A DNA stretch of 64,000 nt. Source: Tupaia tana. Its lineage: Eukaryota; Chordata; Mammalia; Scandentia; Tupaiidae. Within the stretch, counting starts at the first letter, position 1. The number at the start of each line of letters is the position of its first letter. The notes below the pieces were generated by a model, which was given only the letters and a program-made list of their open reading frames with translations, had not been told where the DNA came from and did no database searches. Both the position numbers and the translations under genes were made by a program. The DNA is taken from contig JAKSZU010000006.1 in NCBI GenBank assembly GCA_026018925.1, positions 190,475,449-190,539,448 of the forward strand. Direction: 5' to 3'. This document shows positions 1-11,000 of this stretch, piece after piece.

Positions 1-147
1 CCCTTCTCCTCCATTCTCCTCTCGGGATCTTGGGCATGCACGCACACGTGCCCGGCGTGAGTTGTAAGCCACCGAGTCCGAGACGCGAACCGCAGTCGAC
101 TACATGGGAGTCCAGCGACATAGCCATTACGCTAACTGCCGGTTCCC
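1..147 (-). mobile_element. tRNA-derived SINE, type 1, cut by window edge
   Basis: Read on the minus strand this is the head and first half of the type 1 SINE: start GGGAACC, A-box region with TTAGCGTAATGG, then the B-box region and the GTGCGTGCATGCCCAAGATC body. The poly-A end lies outside the window. It is inserted in, or abuts, the L1 fragment that follows. Confidence 0.9.
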
Positions 148-465
148 ATCATTCCCTTTTCTGAAGCATAGTTTACAAATATATTCTCCCACTCTGAAGG
201 TTGTCTCTTTGGCCTAATTATTGTTTCTTTTGCTGTGCAGAAGCTTTTCAGCCTGATGTAGTCCCACTTGTCTATTTTCAGGATTATTGTCAGTGATTTG
301 TGAAAAACTAGATATTAATCTGAAAATAAACAAACAAAAAATGCTAGAGTTGACATCTTAGAACTAACAAAAACCAACTCAAAATGAATCAAAGATCTAA
401 ACATAAAACCTGAAGCTATAAAACTATGCATGGGAAACATAAGAAAAACTCTTGAAGATATTGTA
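148..465 (-). mobile_element. L1 ORF2 fragment with 5' inversion
   Basis: Positions about 148-310 read on the minus strand as the late ORF2 part of mammalian L1 (GACTACATCAGGCTG followed by AAGCTTCTGCACAGCAAAAG). Positions about 318-465 read on the plus strand as the stretch normally just upstream (CTCAAAATGAATCAAAGA, then ACATAAAACCTGAAGC). The upstream piece being flipped against the downstream piece is the pattern of a twin-primed L1 insertion. The assignment rests on recognising these L1 motifs; no functional ORF remains. Confidence 0.75.
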
Positions 466-590
466 ATATTTAAATTTATTTTTAATTTTAAATGTATTTA
501 TTTTACATTCATTCACTGTACATCATCACAGTACAAAATGTGGTTTCCCATTCAGAATACACTTTATATTGGCTCAGTCAAGGATATAAT
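466..590 (-). mobile_element. LINE 3' end, class A
   Basis: On the minus strand the sequence ends ...GTGTATTCTGAATGGGAAA...TGATGTACAGTGAATGAATG followed by an AT-rich tail. The same terminal sequence recurs near 15.4, 15.9, 53.2, 60.1 and 61.1 kb, so it is a repeated 3' end, most likely of an L1 lineage. Only the last ~120 bp is present. Confidence 0.7.
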
Positions 591-736
591 TTGTCAGAGA
601 TTGCATGCCTTCACCAGAGATACAGAGAAAGAGGGAATGAAAGAGGGAGAGGGATAAATTACCCCCTCCAAGGGGAATAGTCATGCCATAATCTCTTCTC
701 TATCTTTCTCTCTTTTGGGACTTTTTGAACACACAA

Positions 737-767
<31 letters not shown>

Positions 768-880
768 GACACACACAAGCACACTTGTCTCCTTAATGTT
801 TTTCAAGCAACAAAATCTGGAACCAGCACATGCAGCTGGTCTTACAGGATCTAATTTCCTTAACCACCAGGTCACTGACT
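590..880 (-). mobile_element. Divergent type 1 SINE with (CA)n expansion
   Basis: Minus-strand SINE body (CCTTGGAGGGGGTAATTT block, AGAGATTATGGCATGACTAT) is recognisable but diverged. The GTGTGTGCATGCC segment has expanded into a (TG)n microsatellite (plus strand (CA)n about 732-775). The tRNA-like head near 840-880 is heavily mutated. Confidence 0.65.
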
Positions 881-1204
881 CTGATTTGTAAAAGTTATTT
901 TTTAATTTGCATGGTGTTACTTTAGTTTGAACTTAATTTTTATTCCATAGTTTACCTTTTCAGATTTTTACTTTATTTTTACCTATCTAGTGTTATGTTG
1001 AATTTAATCTCTCCAAATTGGAAAAGCATTATTATTGTCAGTATCTTATCAATTATTTTCAATTAACATGTGGCCTATATCTTCTCTAAAATAATTCCTC
1101 CAAAATATGGACATGAAACAGAATTTCCTCACACAATATTAAGGTCTGATCATTAAGTCTGAATTTTTTAATTGTTAATATGTCTAAAACTAGCTGTATA
1201 TTGA

Positions 1205-1366
1205 AGACAGCTCCAAGCATTGTACATTATTTTACTTATTCATCAAAAAACCCTGTTAGGATCCATTCTGTTCATTCCCATTTTGCAAATTAGAAATCTG
1301 AGTCTTTGTGATTTTAAATAACTTTCCCCAAGTTATACCACTAATAAGTAACTGAGCCAGGATTCT
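1205..1366 (-). mobile_element. MIR, left part
   Basis: Reverse complement of MIR: plus strand shows CCCATTTTGCAAATTAGAAA, then ACTTTCCCCAAGTTATACCA and ACTGAGCCAGGATTCT. The element is split by the LINE insertion that follows; its remainder resumes at about 1635. Confidence 0.75.
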
Positions 1367-1634
1367 TTTTAAAATTTTATTATCATTATTTATACATTCA
1401 ATCATTATATATTATTTAGTTTGTAAAGAGATTTTACCCAACATAAAAGCATTGGAAATTATTTTGGACACTGGGGACAAAGTGGAAGGAGAGTGGGAGA
1501 GGGGAAGAGTGCAGGAAGAGAAATTAGTAAAATATGGAGAAGTAAGACATTTGTGGGACACAGATATGGTTTCTTGCCTGTTGGCGATGTCATGTATAGT
1601 ATTCTCAACTCACCTGCTAGGTGGCATGTATCAT
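1367..1634 (-). mobile_element. LINE 3' end, class B, inserted in MIR
   Basis: Flanked by an exact 16-bp duplication ACTGAGCCAGGATTCT (1351-1366 and 1635-1650). The first ~75 bp is the reverse complement of the class B end also seen at 23.5 and 62.5 kb (ATTGAATGTATAAATAATG then tail). The rest (about 1450-1634) is purine-rich on the plus strand, opposite to what a simple minus-strand insertion would give, which suggests an inverted 5' piece. Confidence 0.75.
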
Positions 1635-1847
1635 ACTGAGCCAGGATTCTAACACACCAGGACTTCTCGCTTTTTATCACATTTTCTCACCATTCATGTC
1701 TGCAAGAATACCCTACCAGCTCTGAAAGGCCATGTTAAAATACAAATGTTATCATAATTTTGGAAACCAAGAATTCTATTTGATTCTAGTCAGTTGTGAC
1801 TGCAGATAAATAAATTTAGATACATAAATATACAAAAACCATGTGCC

Positions 1848-2100
1848 AGGCTTGCTTCACGCCTGGTGGTTAAGGGAACCAGGTCCCACATAATAAGCTG
1901 TGGTTTGGTCCTAGTCCTAGTGACATAAAGGACACAGGGAGCACATGCATATGCATGTCAGTGTCTTTATGGGGTGGAAAAATGGAGTAGAAGGGATTGC
2001 ATCATGCCCATGCTCCATTAGGGGGTTGCTTTTGCCCTCTTTCTGTCTCTCTGTCTGTCTCTGGCAAGCATGCATGCCTTTTGACAATTAAATAAACAAA
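1848..2100 (+). mobile_element. Divergent type 1 SINE
   Basis: Recognisable parts are GGTGGTTAAGG in the A-box region, GGTTTGGTCCTAGTCC in the B-box region, GCACATGCATATGCATGTC, GGATTGCATCATGCCCATG and TCTGTCTCTCTGTCTGTCTC before GGCAAGCATGCATGCC and an A-rich tail. Well diverged, so an old copy. Confidence 0.65.
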
Positions 2101-2461
2101 ACTCCATATGCTACTATTACATATCTGAAGGACGCCGTAGTTACTTACTTACTCTATTATTACTAAATTTCAGCTGCATCGTTTACTCAAGAACTCCTTT
2201 CAACTGTGAGCTTGATTACCCAAGTTTACAATAAACAATCCCATACTAAATACATGATCTTGTTTTTGTTACAATTCTGATATCAACATCTGTTTAACTG
2301 GTTCAGGCTCTAGTTCTCTGCCCTTCCCTACCATTTCTGTTTCTCTTCGGGCAAGAATTCCCACCTACCAGAGGATTCTTCCATTCATCACACATTTGTT
2401 TCAGCAGATGAAATTCTCCTATCTTCTGCCTCTGCGGGTGAAATTAAGAGGTGTTATTCTT

Positions 2462-2724
2462 TTTTTGGGGGGGGGGCGGGGGGAGGTTTTTGCTATAGGG
2501 TGCATGCGTTGGCCAGAAAGACAGAGTGAGACAGAAAACGAGAAATCACCCCCTGGGGGGGGGTATGGCCACACCACAATCCTTCTCCTTGATTCTGTTC
2601 TCGGGATCTTGGACGCGCACGTACATGCTCCCGGTGTGAGTTTAAGCCACCAGGTCCGGGACTTGAACTGCATCGACTACATGGGAGTTCAGCAACATAG
2701 CCATTAGGCCAACTGCTGGTCCCC
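2462..2724 (-). mobile_element. Type 1 SINE with TSD
   Basis: Full-length minus-strand copy from a T/G-rich start to GGTCCCC. Flanked by near-identical 16-bp repeats, AAGAGGTGTTATTCTT at 2446-2461 and AAGAGTTGTTATTCTT at 2725-2740. The poly-A complement has become a G-rich run. Confidence 0.9.
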
Positions 2725-2740
2725 AAGAGTTGTTATTCTT

Positions 2741-4947
2741 AATTGCAGTTACCAAGTACTATGCCCTTGAAGATCCAGAGAGAATATACATTCAAAGATT
2801 CCTAAATCCGCGAATTTGACTGAGAAACTGACAATGAAATAGAAGAAAAGAAAAATACATTGGAATCAGGTAAACTATGGCAACAGATCCAAAGACCTGA
2901 ATACTGAAACTCTGTCCATTATGAGCTTTTGTTATCTCTATTGGGTAGCATTTCATTTTCTCCTCTACACTATTTTGGAGGAACACTAATCATACTTTAA
3001 CAAATATAATAGCTAGAATTTTAGTGGATAAAACCATCAGAAATTCAGTTAAAATCCACTTAGAATAGACAAGAAAATATTGCTCTCTTTAAGAAAACCC
3101 AGAACTAAAAGAAAGCCAGAGATTATGCTAAACCTAAAACAATTAGAGAACATAAACTCATCTTTCTCTTTCATTCTTTCTCTAATTTTCTCCTTCTCTC
3201 TCCCTTTGTGTGTGTGTTGGATTTATTCTATTTCCTTCATCTATTAATGCATTTTTAAACAGAAACATCTGAGCCTGTGTGATTTATAATGAATAGAAAT
3301 TTGTTTGGTTCAAGTTTTGGAACTAAATTTTAAAATCATGGAGCTGACATCAGCTCAGTCCCTGTTACTAAAACACAACATGATGGACAAACTAGACAGA
3401 TACATCATCAAAAAGGGAAGAAAAATAATTCCCACTTCCTCTGTCTGTCCCTTCCATGTCCCCAACTGATTGAATGGTGGTGGTGCCTCCACCTCTTAAG
3501 GGTCTCACCATCTCCTAAAGCCATTTTTAATGAGGACCAAGAGTTAGAGTATAAACCTCAAGGGACCAACCTCTAGCCAAACCATAGCACCTGTCAAAAT
3601 GGTCTGTTTTAAGATATTAAAATCTTTGGTGTGACATCTTTAGGAATCTCCTTTATATCAGTATAAGAAAATAACTGCTCCTTTTCCTTTAATTCCAATT
3701 TCACGAATTTCTGGGGGGAAAGCAGATTGGTCTGACAGGTCTAATCATGTGACCATTCCTGTGGACAATGAACTGAGTATTCAAGATCAACAGATTCCAT
3801 CACTACCTGAACATGGATTCATGGGTGGAGGTATTTTCACTGCAAAGAGAACAGTTATTTCTGGAATAAAAGAGACGTGTTCACCAGGCAACAATTGTTG
3901 CCCAGTGCATGCCCTCTTGTCTGCATTGTATCTAGCCTACAGCACTGCACACATTCCTTTCTTATGCTACGTGCTCTCTAACCTATCATATGGAAAAATA
4001 GCCTTTTCCAACTCTGGAATTTATCTGCAAAGCAGCCATGTTGCATTATCAACATGCTGATCTTTCAATCAAGCCCCAAAGCACTCATTCTTTTCATCTT
4101 CTATCTAGTTCAAGATGTTCACAGGTGGCAAACAAAGTCCTTGACACTAAAATTGCCCATGGCTATTTACACCTACCCATATATGTCTAAATATTAAACA
4201 CAGACTCAGTTTAGATTCTAGCTTTAAGACCCTTTGTATATAAAATTTAAAAATTATGCAGCATTTTGAAAATTTAAAAAGGGTTAAATATAAATTGTTT
4301 AGTCCGTCAAAAACATGATTTATCTGTGTTACTTAGGTAGCTTAAAGAAAATTACGATTGCAGGTACTTCAAAAGTTAATTACTTTTAAGTTGATCCAGG
4401 GCCATAGATTACACTCCAAACTCATGCAGTGGGTCAAAATACCATCAGTGGAAAAGAGAAATGTTCTCAGTTATTTCATCTCACAACAAGAAAGGCAATA
4501 GAAAACATTTTCTTCCTTTTGACATAATAAAATTCCAGTTCTCAATGTCAGTTTTTTTACATATTCATACACTGCCATTAATCACAATATAGATCAAGGA
4601 TGCCTGGTATTAATAAAAACTACAGTATCAAAATTGGTAAAAAAAAAAAAAAAAGTCCTTTTCAGTAAATATATGTTGATTCAAGCTAATTTTACATGAT
4701 GACATATTATCCTTTATATCTTTCCAACATCCCTTCTCGAATGGCAGAGAAACTAGTGAGTTTAAATCTACTGAGGTATATTTAGCTAATGGACATGATC
4801 AGATTGCATTTGAGAAAGAGCACAGTGACCACATTGCAAAAAAAGTACTAAGTAAAAACACAGAGACAAAGTCATAGGCTGAAGCTGTAATTCTGCAGAA
4901 AAATGATGAAGTCAGGACCAGAGGCAGCGGCAATGGTAATGCTCGTT
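2741..4947. other. AT-rich stretch without a recognised gene
   Basis: No gene signature. The part 3430-3600 (CCTCCACCTCTTAAGGGTCT and following) looks like an old interspersed repeat I cannot name. A 103-codon frame at 3749-4060 has no recognisable motif or splice context. A short A-run sits at 4640-4656. Confidence 0.4.
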
Positions 4948-4962
4948 AAAAAGTAGACTGGT

Positions 4963-5200
4963 GGGACCAGCTGTTAGCGTAATGGCTATGTCGCTAGACT
5001 CCTACGTAGTCGACCGCGGTTCAAGTCTTGGACCCGGTGGCTTAAACTCACGCCCGGCGCGTGTGCGTGCATGCCCAAGATCCCGAGAGGAGAATGGAGG
5101 AGAAGGGATTGTGGCGTGGCCATCCCCCCTGGGGGGTGATTTCTCGCTTTCTATCTCTCTATCTCTCTGTGTCTTTCTGGCGAGCGCACTTGCCCTATAA

Positions 5201-5238
<38 letters not shown>

Positions 5239-5274
5239 TCTCCAAAAAAAAAAAAAATCCTCTCCAAAAAAAAA
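4963..5274 (+). mobile_element. Young type 1 SINE with repeated tail
   Basis: Nearly intact copy: GGGACCAG start, A-box TTAGCGTAATGG, B-box GGTTCAAGTC, body with C6-T-G6 at 5124-5136, and the terminus CCTATAACAAAA. The TSD AAAAAGTAGACTGGT is exact (4948-4962 and 5275-5289). The tail is unusual: after the first A-run the terminal motif TCCTCTCC occurs twice more, each followed by about 13 A. Confidence 0.95.
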
Positions 5275-5709
5275 AAAAAGTAGACTGGTAAAATACAACC
5301 TGAGTTACATGTGCAAACCACTTTTAAAAATCACTCAAAGAAGTTCATTTTAAGTTAATAGGAAATTTAGTATTTATTGTATATTTACCTTACAGGGCAC
5401 TTTGCAACTCTACAGATATAAACAAAACATATTAAAAAAAAAGATCCCTGCTCTCCTAAACCTCACATTCCACATGAGTGTATAAAGAAAATAAATAGTA
5501 ATAAATAAAATGTATACGTGGGGACTTTTAAAAGTTTGTGGAAACGAGGAATTAGAGCACAGGCTTATTTGGCGCCTTTAAAAAATATGTTCATTATTTT
5601 TTTCATACTATGTATTTTACATGAATTTCTTGAAGTCCCCATTAATACTAGTTAGTGTTGATATTAATAAATACTATAGGAAATAATAAAACAAGAAAAG
5701 GGGTTAGAA

Positions 5710-6640
5710 ATGTCTGAAAATAGAAGTGTTACCAGAGAACCCCTTATTGTAAAAGTGAACTTGAACCAAGTCCTGAAGTAAATGACTGAGTCAAGCAGGT
5801 CTAAGGAAAGAAGGTTTCTAGATAAGGAGATATTTCTGAGGCAACAAAGTGATGTTTCCTGAGAGGTAAGTATGACTTATAAAGAGAAAAGGAGGTAAGA
5901 GCAGCAGAAGGGGACATGGGAACATTGCAGGGTCTAGATCACATGAGATCTTGTAAATCATGGTAGGTCTTTGTTGAGAACAAGATAGAAAAGCATTGAA
6001 AGCCTTGGAACACTGATTGACTTTCTTTTTATTTTTTTCTTTTTTTTTTTTTTTTTTGGTATCTAGTGCATGGGTTTGCTGGTTTGCTGGATAGAGAGAC
6101 AGAGAAAGAGAGAGAAGAAGGAAAGTGAGAAATCACCCACGAGGGAGAATAGCCATGCCATAATTCTTTCTCCTCCATTCTCCCATGGGGATTTTGGACA
6201 TGCATTGCACACACACGAACCTGAGTGGTTTTTAAGGTACCAGGTGCAAGACAAACTGTGCAGCCAGCCATGTGGGATCCAGCTACCTTAACCTCCACAC
6301 CGTTTGCTGGCCCTTTCTGACTTACTTTGAACAGGATTATTCTGCACATTTGCTAACAATAGATCAAGAGGAGAGAAGGAGGACAAAAGTGGAAGAACAT
6401 TCATCCATTAGGAAACTACTGGAATAATCCTGGTGAGGGAGGATGCTGACTTGGAACAGGAAGATGGCAGTGGGATGGGGAGAAGTGATAAGATTCTGAA
6501 TATATTTCGAAAGTGAGTTAATACAATTTGCTAATAAAAGGGAGACAGGAGGTGGGATTAAAAAAAATGAGTGAAGACTTTTGCCAACGATTTTGAACCA
6601 AGCAATTGGAAGACAGGAGTTGGAGGCCATCATTCAGCCC
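5710..6640 (-). mobile_element. L2 LINE remnant, antisense
   Basis: The plus strand matches the known reverse complement of the L2 3' region in pattern: GAGATCTTGTAAATCATGGTAGG, then AGAAAAGCATTGAAAGCC, and after the SINE GGAAGATGGCAGTGGGATGGGGAGAAG. It is interrupted by the SINE at 6025-6315. Highly diverged with no ORF. The family call is from memory of the consensus. Confidence 0.6.
6025..6315 (-). mobile_element. Type 1 SINE inside L2
   Basis: Starts with a long T-run, then the SINE body in reverse (GAGAAATCACCC, CCATTCTCCCATGGGGATTTTGGACATGC) and ends CACACCGTTTGCTGGCCC. It splits the L2 remnant around it. No clear TSD. Confidence 0.8.
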
Positions 6641-8585
6641 ACTTGAAATGACTATCATTTGTAATACAAGAATCAATCAAATCTTTTTTGAAAATTATGC
6701 TCTAATTACTAAACTTAGACAGTAGTACATAGAATCTATAGATAATGTGATTGACAAAGAAAAACCAATGAGATTTGGGAGGATAATATGATACTTATGC
6801 CACTAATTGATATTCCCTGTTTTAATTGTGACATAATAAACAATTTACCTTGCCTTTGCCATGTAGACTGCAGATATAAATGTCATTCATAGTAATAGTT
6901 ATATCCCTGTGATACTACATGAATCTATGCACATATGCAGAAAATATTACAAAATTTTAAATAGAAAACAATACTTCTATTAATGAATCTCAACTCATCT
7001 TTATAATAATCTGTTCTTTGCTTTTTCCAGTATAACCTTTTGTCATCTTTGAATAAAACATAAATTTAAACATTTCACTTTCTGTAGAGTCAGTATAAAG
7101 ATCATTTCGTCTTTCTTCTCACCTAATCACATTTTAATTTTTATTAGTAAGAATTTTAAAAATTATTTGTGATATTAATCATCAGATATTTTAGGTCCCA
7201 TTGTGATTAAATAGTTTTGACATGTTGAAATGTTGCTGATCTTTTTTTCTTTCTTCTTTCAGTTTACATGCCTGGCTTTCACTAGGGTTCTTTTTTCCTG
7301 GTATATTTAAATTTAAGGATCCATAGTCCTTAAATAGATGTGCAAAGCTAATATGAAGTTAAGGTCTACCCAAGAATACCTTGAATGAATATTTAAATTG
7401 CCTCACTGTTGCATTTATATACCCTTCATTTGGTCTAAAAAATTGCTCTTGCACTACATATTTTGAATCATTGACAACTGGTTAAGAGTTTTATCACTGA
7501 AACACTGCTTCTTCTGGCTGTTTTGCTGCATTGGTGGTAATTTACACATCATTTCAGCTGAACCTACTAGACTTCAGCAAGACCAACCGTGTTATATGTG
7601 TTAAGACATTATCCCTATACATAAAACATGAGATTTCACATGCAGACACATGAAGGAATTGATTGTAATGCTGTTACATGGCTGCATCCTACCAACACAG
7701 TAATTCTGAGAAATCACATTATGCCAGGTTCCATTCAAACATAAAAGTAGAAGGTGAACATATAATTGCACCTGACACTTAAATGAATATGTTCATGACG
7801 GGAAAAAATTCTAGTTTTGTTAGGCATTGAAACAAAAAAATCTACTGTTTAATATTTTGCATGTAAAATGACTGAAATAAAGTTTTATAGACTAGTTCTA
7901 GCTCTGGTTCTTCATATATCAAACCACAATTATCCTCTATTACTCAGATATGTCCGGTGCTAGGAGATATAGGATGTGTCCATATTGCAACATTGCATTT
8001 TGAGAGTCAATGTGTGGCTACCTGAGAAGTCAATGTAGCAAGTGATAGAAATCTTTCCAAGGACCGTGTTAATGGTGGCTAGCAATAATTTACCTATACA
8101 GACAGAATGACTATAAATTAAAAAAAATTCCACTAAATCCAATAACATATAAAGTTAAGTCAATTTTCCTTTATCCAGAGTTTAAGAAATATATTTATGA
8201 GCATTCCAAAGCCAACTATCGCAAAGTGTGACAAGAGGAAGGTCATGATAATAAGATATATGAAATTATGAGGCTCTTATGCATCAGGTATATTAAGATA
8301 TACAACTTACCCTTGAATACCATGGGTTTAAACTGGTCAGGTCTACTTACACACATTTTTTTTCCCCAAGAGATACAGCAAAAATACAGCATAGACCTGT
8401 AAATGTATTTTCTCTTCCTTATGATTTTTTTTAATAACAGTTCTTTTTCTCTAGCTTACTTTATTCTAAGAGTACAAAGTAGATATATGAAGTGTTTGTT
8501 AACTGTTTATGCTATCAGTAAGCTTCTGGTCAACAGTAAGCTGTTTAAGTGGTTGAGATTTGGGGAAGTTAAAAGCAAAATGCAA
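6641..8585. other. AT-rich unique sequence
   Basis: I recognise no repeat, ORF of note or RNA gene here. About 30-35% GC with many short A/T runs. Confidence 0.4.
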
Positions 8586-8587
8586 TA

Positions 8588-8820
8588 GGGTCAGATGGTA
8601 GTGCAACAAGATGCAATTGGACCCTCATGGAAAGGTCCTAGGATCATGTCCCAGAGTCTCTCTGTACACTCTGGATGTGTGCGTGTGCCTGTGATCTGAG
8701 CTGGATAAAGCTGGGGAGTATTATAGCATGAGGACTGTGTTGGTTGCCACTCTATAGTTCTCTCTCTCTCTCTCACTCTCTCTCTTTCTCTCTCTCTCTC
8801 TTCCCCCCTCAGGAGAATTA
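8588..8820 (+). mobile_element. Possible tRNA-like SINE of a different type
   Basis: GGGTCAGATGGTAGTGCAAC at the start and AGGATCATGTCCC (B-box-like) about 50 bp on, ending in a (TC)n tract at 8760-8806 and an A-rich end. It lacks the type 1 body. It could be an old separate SINE family or chance similarity. Confidence 0.4.
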
Positions 8821-9083
8821 GTAAACTTAAAAAAGAATTTATATGAATATGCAAATTTGCAACTATACAGGTTTTGAGGCACCTTGTTCAGGGTCCACTG
8901 TAATTGTAATACATGAAAAGTTTGAGTTCATACACAGAGAAACACTATTTATAGCACAGCTGTAGGTTTATACCATACAAATACAGGAATTCTGATAAAC
9001 CATATTTTGTACCATTTCATGAAAAGAAAAATATGATTATGCATTCATAATTACACACTGAGCATACATGTAATATCCATACT

Positions 9084-9590
9084 GTGCTAATCTCTGGTCC
9101 TACACCTCATGATGCCAGTGAGCCAACATGGCAGGCAAAAAGGGCACTCCTGGAAATTTCTAACTCTTTCCCCAGTGCTTTGGGACTATTTGGGATCAGA
9201 GGACCATATAGACACAGTGTCTCAAACCTAAACACTGATGTTTCTACTGCCCTCCTTAGAGCCCTTCGTTGAGTTTGTGGTAGATCAAATGTTCCAGGAC
9301 GCTTTGAGAATCATACCTATGGGGTCATTCTTCAGTCTTAGGGCAAAAATTGCAATTTCAGGATGATGGCTTGGCAATGTTGACTACTGACTGGCATCAC
9401 TATTTTTTTTTTTTTTTTTGATCAAATGGGATCAGGTCACTGTAATGTTGCCAATATGCTGACTTTAGGGGACTCTCTCTCACATTAGAAATTTCAGACA
9501 AAGGACTAGTTCAGGACTCTGTACTATAGACAGTGCACCTTTGACCTTTGGTTTGAGGTGTGGGTAGCGATCTGTGTGTCAGCTCTCTGC
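9084..9590. other. Less AT-rich stretch, unassigned
   Basis: Less AT-rich than its flanks, with no match to the repeats recognised elsewhere apart from an internal T18 run near 9402-9419. It holds a 62-codon frame without motifs. It may be an old repeat or a conserved non-coding element; the sequence alone does not decide. Confidence 0.3.
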
Positions 9591-9599
9591 TTTCAAATT

Positions 9600-9838
9600 T
9601 TCTTTCTTTTTTGGAGAGATTTTTGCTGTAGGGACTGTGTGCTCGCTGGAGAGACAGGAACAGACAGAGACAAAAAGCAAGAAATCCCACCCTAGGGGGA
9701 ATGTCCGCACTACAATCCCTTCTCCTCCATTCTCCTCTCAGGATTTTGGGCACACGCGCACATGTTCCTGGCATGAGTTTCAAGCCACAGATGGCTGTGT
9801 GAGAGTCCAGCGACATAACTATTAACCATATGCTGGCC
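9600..9838 (-). mobile_element. Type 1 SINE with internal deletion
   Basis: Minus-strand copy running from TTTTTTGGAGAGATTTTTGC to ACCATATGCTGGCCCC. The segment normally holding the B box is deleted (CAAGCCACAGATGGCTGTGTGAG). Imperfect flanking repeats TGCTTTCAAATTTTC and TGCTTTTGCATTTTC. Confidence 0.85.
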
Positions 9839-9890
9839 CCTGCTTTTGCATTTTCAACTGCAGGCCACCTCTGGTTAATAGAATATTTTT

Positions 9891-10141
9891 TTAAGAGGTT
9901 TTTGCTATAGGGCGCGTGCGCTCGCCAGACAGAGAGAGAGAGACAGAGAGACAGAAAGCGAGAAATCACCCCCCGGGGGGATGGCCACGCCTCAATCCCT
10001 TCTCCTCCATTCTCCTCTCGGGATCTTGGGCATGCATGCACACGTGCCCAGCATGAGTTTAAGCCACCGGGTCCAGGACGCGAACTGCCGTCGACTACAT
10101 GGGAGTCCAGCGACATAGCCATTACGCTAACTGCTGGTCCC
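9891..10141 (-). mobile_element. Young type 1 SINE with exact TSD
   Basis: Intact minus-strand copy flanked by the exact 14-bp repeat AATAGAATATTTTT (9877-9890 and 10142-10155). Together with the previous SINE it creates a spurious 227-codon minus-strand frame. Confidence 0.95.
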
Positions 10142-10467
10142 AATAGAATATTTTTGATATCCACTGTTCCATATGAATATTTAAATTGATTCACTGAATT
10201 TCATAAAGAGTCAGTTTTAACTAGGGTTGTCCTTCAAATATAAGACTTTGCTTTGTAAGAATGAATGTTTCAACCTATAAATATGATATATCTATCATCC
10301 TGTTGTTGAGATATTTTATGGTTTTAATAAAAATGTTATAATTTTAAAAATATTCTTAGCAAATTTATATGCCTATTATGAATAAGATATTTTAACTTTT
10401 GAAGAAAAGTGGTTATTTTGTTAACTAGTGAAATTAGTTAATGAATTTATATCTAACCACTTTGCTG

Positions 10468-10721
10468 ATTTTTTTTTTTTTCTGTAGGGTGCTTGTGCTC
10501 TCTGAAATCAAAGACAGAGAGACAGAGAGGACAAGGCACCACCTAGGGATTCCCCATCTGTTGGTGATGGCCACACTGAAGTCCCTTTTCCTCATCTCTT
10601 TCTGAATTTTGGACATACCTGCACATGATGTTTTTCAAGCCTTCATGTCTAGGACTCAAACTTCACAGTCAGCCATGTGGGATCCAGCTACCTTAATCTC
10701 CACACTATTTGCCGATCCCTG
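10468..10721 (-). mobile_element. Divergent type 1 SINE
   Basis: Starts with a T-run and CTGTAGGGTGCTTGTGCTC, passes GACAGAGAGACAGAGAGGAC and GGGATCCAGCTACCTTAATC, and ends CACTATTTGCCGATCCC. The C6/G6 block is lost and replaced by CCATCTGTTGGTGATGGCC. Confidence 0.8.
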
Positions 10722-10724
10722 AAA

Positions 10725-11000
10725 TGTTTTACAAATTCTAATATCTTGTTATTTAATTAATTTGGTTTTCTATACTGATGAGTATATCATCTGCAAACAA
10801 TAAGAGTTTTATCTCATTTTTCTGCTTTATTATGTTGGCTGGCACATCAAATATAATCTTCAATATGACAGTGAAATTAAGTTTGTCTTGCTCCTATTCC
10901 TAGCATTTTATCTAATGCCCACAAAACAACTTTTGCTAGCTATGTTCGATCAGATTAGAAAAATCTTGGTAAATGTGGCTATTCTGTGTTTTCTTGTGTA
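10725..11000 (-). mobile_element. L1 ORF2 remnant, antisense
   Basis: The plus strand carries the typical antisense L1 ORF2 passage: GTATATCATCTGCAAACAA, then TGACAGTGAAATTAAGTTTGTCTTGC and CTAGCATTTTATCTAATGC. Strongly diverged and short; no coding potential. Confidence 0.6.

Noticed and set aside
3749-4060. 103-codon ORF as a gene
   Set aside because: No splice signals, domain or composition change; likely chance in a moderately less AT-rich stretch.
9511-10194. 227-codon minus-strand ORF
   Set aside because: Made of two type 1 SINEs read in their sense direction plus short linkers; the two TSD-flanked insertions explain it completely.
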